This document shows positions 1 to 4,774 of a stretch of DNA of 6,972 bases, piece by piece (positions within the stretch are counted from its first letter, which is position 1; the number at the start of each line of letters is the position of its first letter). Location of the stretch: positions 1 through 6,972 of the forward strand of contig CAMEGY010000056.1 in the NCBI GenBank assembly GCA_945916625.1. The letters are read 5' to 3'. Both the position numbers and the translations under genes were made by a program. The DNA comes from an uncultured Anaerococcus sp. Lineage in GTDB: Bacteria > Bacillota_A > Clostridia > Tissierellales > Peptoniphilaceae. Under the pieces are notes generated by a model. It was not told where the DNA came from. It saw nothing but the letters and a program-made list of their open reading frames with translations, and made no database searches.

Positions 1-616
1 ATTAGTAGACGAAGCTATAGCTTCGACTGCTAATATAGATTTTATTTTCTTAAGAGAAGGTGTGTCGTTTGAAAGCTCTTATAGGACCTTGGTATTTAGC
101 GAAACACTTTTTGACAAATTATCATCTATGACAAGCCCTGACGGGATTGGGGCAGTCGTAAGGAAAAAGGAAAGTAGAGAACTTAGTTCACACAAAATCC
201 TGCTCCTAGATGGTATAAACGATCCAGGAAATATTGGTACAATGATTAGAACATCAGAAGCCTTTGGTTTTAGGGATATAATCCTAATGCCAGAGACTGT
301 TGACATCTATAACGAGAAATCCTTAAGGGCGTCTATGGGTTCTATCTTTAGGCTAAATATTGTGGCAATGGATTATGAAAATATAAAAAAATTAAAGTCT
401 AGCTACAAACTCCTTGCAGCCGACATGGATGGGCTAGATATTAGAGAGTATAAAAGAAAAACTAAGATAATTCTTGCTATAGGTAGTGAGGCAAATGGCC
501 TAAGCGATGATATCAGAGACCTTACTGATGATTTTTTAAAAATACCTATGGAAGGAGAAATCGAATCTCTAAACGCTGCTATTGCAGCAAGTATAATTAT
601 GAATAGACTTGTGTGA
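1..616 (+). CDS. TrmH/SpoU-family RNA 2'-O-ribose methyltransferase, 5'-truncated by window
   Basis: This is a SPOUT-class methyltransferase that uses S-adenosylmethionine to methylate the 2'-O of a ribose in rRNA or tRNA; the target nucleotide cannot be read from sequence. Numbering from the first whole codon (nt 2), 204 codons are visible. All three SpoU motifs are present: motif 1 NDPGNIGTMIRT (residues 73-84, with the Asn and the catalytic-type Arg), motif 2 GSEANGLS (161-168), and motif 3 IPMEGEIESLNAAIAAS (181-197), which help form the knotted SAM site. A GTG at nt 62 after a purine-rich stretch looks like a start. However, the frame stays open to nt 2, and those codons (LVDEAIASTANIDFIFL) resemble the N-terminal substrate-binding region of the family, so the true start is upstream. 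Family members are usually about 240-270 residues, so roughly 40-65 are missing. The gene sits just before pheST, as ysgA does in Bacillus subtilis. No terminator follows it before the T-box leader. Confidence 0.93.
   Translation, partial: LVDEAIASTANIDFIFLREGVSFESSYRTLVFSETLFDKLSSMTSPDGIGAVVRKKESRELSSHKILLLDGINDPGNIGTMIRTSEAFGFRDIILMPETVDIYNEKSLRASMGSIFRLNIVAMDYENIKKLKSSYKLLAADMDGLDIREYKRKTKIILAIGSEANGLSDDIRDLTDDFLKIPMEGEIESLNAAIAASIIMNRLV
592..597 (+). promoter_or_regulatory. Candidate -10 element for the pheST operon
   Basis: A perfect TATAAT lies inside the last codons of the methyltransferase gene. Transcription would start near nt 604, about 30 nt before the first T-box helix, which is a sensible distance. 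No convincing TTGACA-like -35 is seen 16-18 nt upstream, and there is no TGn extension. In DNA this AT-rich the hexamer could be chance. The operon may instead, or also, be read through from the upstream gene. Confidence 0.3.
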
Positions 617-759
617 TGATTCGGAAAGACTTTAATTATTCTTATACAGCAAGAAAGGGATGTTGAGAGCCTTTCAAGTCACGATTAAGGGTATTCACCG
701 ATGAACTTTGAGATGAATAAAGTAGTCGATACGTAGACTTTTCGTTAAAGCAATGAGTG

Positions 760-785
760 GATTTATAAACAATAATTTATAAATC
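760..785 (+). other. T-box stem III hairpin
   Basis: This is a perfect 10-bp inverted repeat: GATTTATAAA (760-769), loop CAATAA (770-775), TTTATAAATC (776-785). It lies between the F-box-like sequence and the T-box, where stem III of T-box leaders is expected. It has no T-run after it and so is not a terminator. Confidence 0.8.
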
Positions 786-789
786 AATT

Positions 790-818
790 AAGGTGGTACC
801 GCAGATATATCTGTCCTT
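790..818 (+). promoter_or_regulatory. T-box antiterminator
   Basis: The two antiterminator helices can be written out. A1 is AAGG 790-793 paired with CCTT 815-818. A2 is GCAGA 801-805 paired with TCTGT 810-814 (one G-U) around a TATA loop 806-809. Between them lies the standard 7-nt bulge TGGTACC (794-800), whose first four bases bind the tRNA 3' end. Its 3' side (810-818) overlaps the 5' arm of the terminator, so the two structures exclude each other. This is how the T-box switch works. Confidence 0.88.
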
Positions 819-838
819 TGTAGAGGACGGATTTTTTT
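809..838 (+). terminator. Intrinsic terminator of the T-box leader
   Basis: The stem ATCTGTCC 809-816 pairs with GGACGGAT 825-832 (8 bp, one T-G pair), with two possible further pairs inside. It is followed directly by a run of seven T (832-838). It ends 13 nt before the pheS start codon. With charged tRNA or no tRNA bound it should stop transcription from any promoter upstream, including read-through from the methyltransferase gene. Confidence 0.92.
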
Positions 839-851
839 ATTTGGAGGAAAA

Positions 852-1874
852 ATGGAAGAAAATTTAAAACAGGTTTTAACTAGTGCAAAGACTGAAATCG
901 AAAAAGCAGAAAACCTAGATGCTTTGGAAGACCTTAGAATTAAGTACCTAGGTAAAAAAGGGATAATAACTGACCTTAAAAAATCAATAGCAAAACTACC
1001 TAATGAGGAAAAACCAAGTGCGGGTAAGTTTATCAACCAAACAAGTAAGGAAATTGAAGGATTACTTGCCGATAAAAATGAAATAATTAAAAAAGAACTT
1101 CTTAAAGAAAAAATAAAGGCAGAAAAAATAGATGTAACTGCTCATTTTGATAAGTATGAGTCAGGCCACCTTGCAGTTATAAACCAAACCATGGAAGAGT
1201 TAGAAACAATCTTCCAAAATATGGGATTTGACGTTGTATCTGGTCCTGAGCTTGACACAGTCAAATATGTTTTCGATGACCTAAACAGTCCTAAAAACCA
1301 CCCAGCTAGGTCTACATCAGATACTTTTTATATCAATGACGAAGTTCTTTTAAGACCTCATACTTCTAGTATGCAAATAAGGGTTATGAATGAAGGCAAG
1401 CTTCCAATCAAAATGGTATCTGCTGGCAGGGTTTTTAGAAATGACGAAGTTGACGCAACACACTCACCAATGTTCCACCAACTAGAGTGCCTAGTTGTGG
1501 ATGAAAATGTGTCAATGGCAAACCTTAAGGCAACTCTTGAAACCTTTATCCATGAAATGTTTGGTGACGAGATGAATTTAAGATATAGGCCTCACCACTT
1601 CCCATTTACTGAACCATCTCTTGAAGTAGATGTGACTTGTCCTGCTTGTATGGGAGAGGGTTGTCCTGCTTGTGGTAATACCGGTTGGTCAATGGAGCTA
1701 TTAGGTGGCGGTATGGTTCACCCAAATGTCCTTGAAGCTTGTGGCATTGATAGTGAAAAATATACTGGTTTTGCCTTTGGTCTAGGTGTAGACAGGATTG
1801 CCATGGTCAAGTACGGTCTTGATGATATCAGACTTCTTTATGACAATGACAAGAGATTTATAGAACAGTTTTAG
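852..1874 (+). CDS. pheS: Phenylalanyl-tRNA synthetase alpha subunit
   Basis: This is the catalytic subunit of cytoplasmic (alpha-beta)2 PheRS, which activates L-phenylalanine with ATP and charges tRNA-Phe. The 340 residues match the usual bacterial length. Residues 1-95 form the charged N-terminal coiled-coil arm that contacts tRNA. The class II core follows: motif 1 around 106-133, the conserved HPAR at 140-143, RPHTSS at 168-173, motif 2 GRVFRNDEVDATHS at 182-195, the Phe-site stretch HHFPFTEPS at 228-236, and motif 3 GFAFGLGVDR at 286-295. The specificity-pocket Ala is kept (GFAFG). Two CPAC pairs (Cys 243/246 and 251/254) make a possible metal-binding knuckle; from memory, similar Cys pairs occur in other Bacillota PheS. 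The start is fixed by GGAGG at 843-847, 4 nt before the ATG and just after the T-box terminator. Expression should depend on tRNA-Phe charging through that leader. Confidence 0.98.
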   Translation: MEENLKQVLTSAKTEIEKAENLDALEDLRIKYLGKKGIITDLKKSIAKLPNEEKPSAGKFINQTSKEIEGLLADKNEIIKKELLKEKIKAEKIDVTAHFDKYESGHLAVINQTMEELETIFQNMGFDVVSGPELDTVKYVFDDLNSPKNHPARSTSDTFYINDEVLLRPHTSSMQIRVMNEGKLPIKMVSAGRVFRNDEVDATHSPMFHQLECLVVDENVSMANLKATLETFIHEMFGDEMNLRYRPHHFPFTEPSLEVDVTCPACMGEGCPACGNTGWSMELLGGGMVHPNVLEACGIDSEKYTGFAFGLGVDRIAMVKYGLDDIRLLYDNDKRFIEQF

Positions 1875-1878
1875 GAGG
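1873..1878 (+). promoter_or_regulatory. pheT ribosome binding site overlapping the pheS stop
   Basis: A full AGGAGG lies 4 nt before the pheT ATG and shares its first two bases with the pheS TAG stop. This suggests that ribosomes ending pheS can load directly on pheT, which suits two subunits needed in equal amounts. Confidence 0.85.
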
Positions 1879-1882
1879 AAGT

Positions 1883-4267
1883 ATGTTAGTACCTTTAATT
1901 TGGCAAAAAGATTATATAAAAATAGACGAAGATTTAAAAACTATTACAGACAGGCTTTCTGAAACAGGTTCACACGTAGAAGAAGTTTTTATAAAAACAT
2001 CTGACCTTAAAGGCATTGTTGTAGGCCATGTAATAGATCAAAAAGACCATCCAGATGCTGATAGGCTTAAGGTTTTATCAATTGATGTTGGGAAAGAAGC
2101 GGAAGTAACAATTATAACCAATGCAAAAAACACAAAAGCAGGTGACTATCTTCTAGTAATCACATCTGGTACAAAACTTGATGATGGAACCCTTATCGAA
2201 GACCACGACTTTTTTGGAATCGTAAGCCAGGGTATGCTTACAGCCTATAGCGAGCTTGGCTACGATGATTCTGTAATTCCAAAAGACCTAAGAGAAGGAG
2301 TAATAGTTTTAGAGGGCGAATACAAGCCAGGCACACCTGCTGTTGATGTAATAAAATCAAATACTCCGGTTATAGAATATGAAATTACACCAAACAGACC
2401 AGACTGCCTATCGATAATTGGTATGGCTAGGGAGAGTGCAGCAAGCTTTGGCGGAAAAATCTCTTTGCCAGAGACAGATTATAAAACAAATGGTAAAAAT
2501 ATAAGAGAAATATTTGATGGTCTAAACTTAATTACAGATAATTGCGACCAATTTATTACCAGAGCAATCACAAATGTAAAAATCGAACCATCACCACAAT
2601 GGCTACAAAACTACCTAATGCTTGCTGGTATGAGGCCAATAAATAATATCGTAGATATCACAAACTTTGTCATGCTAGAAACTGGCCAACCTCTCCACGC
2701 CTACGATCTTGATAAATTAAATGGTCCAATTACAATTAGAGAGGCAAAAGAAGGTGAGATTGTAAAAACAATCGATGGCACAGATAGAAAGCTAGATGAT
2801 TCTATGCTTGTAATAGCTGATAAGAGTGGCGCCATTGGTATTGCAGGCGTTATGGGTGGCTTTGATACAGAAGTGTCAGCTGAGACTAAAAATATTGTTC
2901 TTGAAACTGCCCATTTTAGTGCGGATTCTGTCCGTAAGACTTCTAAAAAACTTGGCCTTCGTTCAGAAGCATCAACCAGGTTTGAAAAGGGCGTCCCAAT
3001 AGAGATGGCAGATTTCGCTTCAAGACGTGCCCTACACTTGATTGATAAATTAGGCTACGGTGAAATTTACGACGACTCATATCAAGTGGGTACTATAGAA
3101 AGAGACGAAAAATCTGTAAAACTTCGTATTTCAAGACTAAAAGCCCTTACGGGTGTAGATTTCACAATGGATGAAGCGATAAGAAACCTAGAGCTTTTAG
3201 AATTTGGAGTAGAAAAATTAGATGAGGATACAATCCTTGCCAAAGTTCCTTTCTTTAGGCTTGATATCGACATTGAAGCAGACCTAATCGAAGAAATTGT
3301 AAGACTTTACGGTATGGGCAATATCGAATCCAAACCTCTAGTTTCTTCCCTTAAAAAAGGTGAAAGATCAGAAATGAGACTTCTAAAAGATGAGCTTAAG
3401 AATAAGCTTGTCGGTCAAAAGTTCTCAGAGCTTGCAACCTATTCTTTTATCTCACCAAAAGAATACGACAGATTAGGCATTGCAAAAGACTCTAAACTAA
3501 GGGATTATATCAGCCTAATAAACCCACTTGGTGAAGATTTCTCTGTGATGAGGACAACTCAAATTGCCAATATGCTTGATGTAATCGCAAAAAATATCAA
3601 GTATGGCCAAAAAGATATGAGATTTTTCGAGCTTGATAGGACTTTTGAGAAAACTGAAAATTCTCTACCAAATGAAAATCTTACCCTAACTATGGGTCTT
3701 TACGGACATTATTCTTTCTATGATATGAAAGATTTCTTCTCAGAAGCTATGGCTAATACTGGCTTTAATGGTTTTTCTTACAAGGCGAATGAAAATCTCT
3801 ACACCTTCCACACAGGTAGGTGCGCTGATATTTACTTCGATGGCGAAAAAATCGGCGTTATTGGCGAGATTTCTTATGAAGTCCGTGAAGAGTATAATAT
3901 TAATAAAGGTGCGATAATCTTAGAAATAAACCTAAGTGACATTGCTGATAAGAGAGTAAAGGATAAAAAATACAAGCAAATACCAAAATTCCCTGCTATA
4001 GAGCGTGATTATGCCTTTGTAGCAAAAAAGGAAGTAGAATCAGAATTAATCGAAAATATCATAAAAGAAAAGGCAGGAGATTTAGTTTCCAAAATTGAGC
4101 TTTTTGATATTTATACTGGTAAGGGTATTGATGATGATAAAAAATCAATGGCCTACAGGGTTTGGTTCAGGTCAATGGATAGGACTCTTAAAGAAGAAGA
4201 TATAAAGCTGATAGAAGAAAATATCCTAGAAGACCTTAAAGAAAAAGACATAGTATTACGTGCATAG
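1883..4267 (+). CDS. pheT: Phenylalanyl-tRNA synthetase beta subunit
   Basis: This is the beta subunit of PheRS, which binds tRNA-Phe and hydrolyses mischarged Tyr-tRNA-Phe. The 794 residues are close to the usual bacterial length of about 800. The domains in order are: N-terminal segment 1-40; EMAP-like tRNA-binding domain about 41-150 (HPDADRLKV at 56-64); a linker with TPNRPDCLS at 169-177; the B3/B4 editing domain about 215-385; B5 about 400-480 (ending ADLIEEIVRLYGM); the catalytically inactive class II-like core about 490-690; and the C-terminal FDX-ACB anticodon-binding domain about 700-793 (KFPAIERDYAF at 702-712). By comparison with the E. coli enzyme from memory, the editing-site His (272), Glu (341) and Ala (363) are kept, so proofreading is probably intact. 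It follows pheS by 8 nt, with an AGGAGG overlapping the pheS stop. There is no frameshift or truncation. Confidence 0.98.
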   Translation: MLVPLIWQKDYIKIDEDLKTITDRLSETGSHVEEVFIKTSDLKGIVVGHVIDQKDHPDADRLKVLSIDVGKEAEVTIITNAKNTKAGDYLLVITSGTKLDDGTLIEDHDFFGIVSQGMLTAYSELGYDDSVIPKDLREGVIVLEGEYKPGTPAVDVIKSNTPVIEYEITPNRPDCLSIIGMARESAASFGGKISLPETDYKTNGKNIREIFDGLNLITDNCDQFITRAITNVKIEPSPQWLQNYLMLAGMRPINNIVDITNFVMLETGQPLHAYDLDKLNGPITIREAKEGEIVKTIDGTDRKLDDSMLVIADKSGAIGIAGVMGGFDTEVSAETKNIVLETAHFSADSVRKTSKKLGLRSEASTRFEKGVPIEMADFASRRALHLIDKLGYGEIYDDSYQVGTIERDEKSVKLRISRLKALTGVDFTMDEAIRNLELLEFGVEKLDEDTILAKVPFFRLDIDIEADLIEEIVRLYGMGNIESKPLVSSLKKGERSEMRLLKDELKNKLVGQKFSELATYSFISPKEYDRLGIAKDSKLRDYISLINPLGEDFSVMRTTQIANMLDVIAKNIKYGQKDMRFFELDRTFEKTENSLPNENLTLTMGLYGHYSFYDMKDFFSEAMANTGFNGFSYKANENLYTFHTGRCADIYFDGEKIGVIGEISYEVREEYNINKGAIILEINLSDIADKRVKDKKYKQIPKFPAIERDYAFVAKKEVESELIENIIKEKAGDLVSKIELFDIYTGKGIDDDKKSMAYRVWFRSMDRTLKEEDIKLIEENILEDLKEKDIVLRA

Positions 4268-4270
4268 GAG
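4266..4270 (+). promoter_or_regulatory. zapA ribosome binding site (supports GTG start)
   Basis: AGGAG lies within and just after the pheT TAG stop, 6 nt before GTG 4277. It supports the GTG as the real start, since no ATG in the zapA frame is nearby. Confidence 0.75.
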
Positions 4271-4276
4271 ATAAAA

Positions 4277-4774
4277 GTGAGCGAAATTAGACTTGATGTT
4301 AAAATTGACGGTATAAAATATCCTCTTGTTACAAAAGAATCAAAAGAGAGTATAGAAAAAATAGCAGCTTATGTTGACGGCAAGATCAAAGATGTTAAAT
4401 CTGATAAGCTCACTTTTGATAGACAGCTTATTTTAGCTAGCCTAAATATAGCAGATGAATATTTTAAGGATAAAGAATCCTTTAGGAAATTCTACGAAGA
4501 AAACAAAGAAGCTATAGAAAATTATGATGCTACCAAAGTAGAGCTTGAGACTTTTAAGGAAGAGTATGGATCTTATAAGGATGAACTTATAGAGAAAAAA
4601 GAAGAGATTAAAAATCTTAAAGTTCTTCTCCAAGAAAAGGACACCGAAATTATTAACCTAACCAAGGAAGATAATGACGCAAAAAAGCTTAGAGAAAAGA
4701 TAAAAGCTCTACAAAAACAAACAATGGATTTGGTTAAGGAAAATGAAATTTTGAAGGGAAAAATTGATGAATAA
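4277..4774 (+). CDS. zapA: ZapA-like cell-division protein with extended coiled coil
   Basis: ZapA binds FtsZ filaments and promotes their bundling at the mid-cell division ring; it is cytoplasmic and works as a dimer or tetramer through its coiled coil. The first 75 or so residues fit the ZapA domain: a beta strand pair (EIRLDVKIDGIKYPLV, 3-18), a helix with SIEKIAAYVDGKI (25-37), and then LILASLNIADEYF (51-63), which matches the conserved Asn/Ile/Ala-Asp helix. From about 61 to 163 the protein is nearly all Lys/Glu-rich helix with Leu/Ile spacing, a long coiled coil. At 165 residues it is about twice the length of B. subtilis ZapA (about 85). There is no signal peptide or membrane segment. 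The start is GTG, and the gap from pheT is 9 nt. Its place after pheT matches other Bacillota. It is probably co-transcribed with pheST. The family assignment is good; the function of the long tail is unknown. Confidence 0.85.
   Translation: MSEIRLDVKIDGIKYPLVTKESKESIEKIAAYVDGKIKDVKSDKLTFDRQLILASLNIADEYFKDKESFRKFYEENKEAIENYDATKVELETFKEEYGSYKDELIEKKEEIKNLKVLLQEKDTEIINLTKEDNDAKKLREKIKALQKQTMDLVKENEILKGKIDE
4753..4759 (+). promoter_or_regulatory. Ribosome binding site of the U32 gene inside zapA
   Basis: GAAGGGA sits 7 nt before ATG 4767 and within the last zapA codons. It favours ATG 4767 as the start over the in-frame TTG directly before it. With the 8-nt gene overlap it points to translational coupling with zapA. 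Confidence 0.65.

Larger units (their letters stand above)
636..838 (+). ncRNA. T-box riboswitch leader of the pheST operon
   Basis: This is a cis-acting leader that binds uncharged tRNA (expected tRNA-Phe) and, when bound, prevents premature termination. The parts I can place are: a stem I base helix TTATTC 636-641 with GAATAA 715-720; an AGTA S-turn-like sequence 721-724 and an F-box-like TCGTTA 742-747 (known consensus CCGUUA), which mark stem II; a perfect 10-bp stem III hairpin 760-785; the T-box AAGGTGGTACCGC 790-802; and a terminator 809-838. UGGU at 794-797 pairs with ACCA, matching a tRNA with discriminator base A, as tRNA-Phe has. Phe specificity rests mainly on the downstream pheS. 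The specifier codon in stem I could not be assigned with confidence: UUC occurs at 694-696, but the simplest fold would pair it. Stem I (about 85 nt) looks shorter than classic examples. Confidence 0.93.

Noticed and set aside
62..64. GTG at 62 with a purine-rich upstream stretch as the start of the methyltransferase
   Set aside because: The frame is open upstream to nt 2, and those codons match the expected N-terminal region of the family, so this is an internal Val codon of a gene cut by the window edge.
760..785. AT-rich perfect hairpin as a separate terminator or operator
   Set aside because: It has no T-run after it, and its place between the F-box-like sequence and the T-box fits stem III of the riboswitch.
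788..1036. Minus-strand ORF across the T-box and pheS start
   Set aside because: It overlaps a strongly supported riboswitch and pheS; no recognisable protein and no ribosome binding site. It is a shadow frame.
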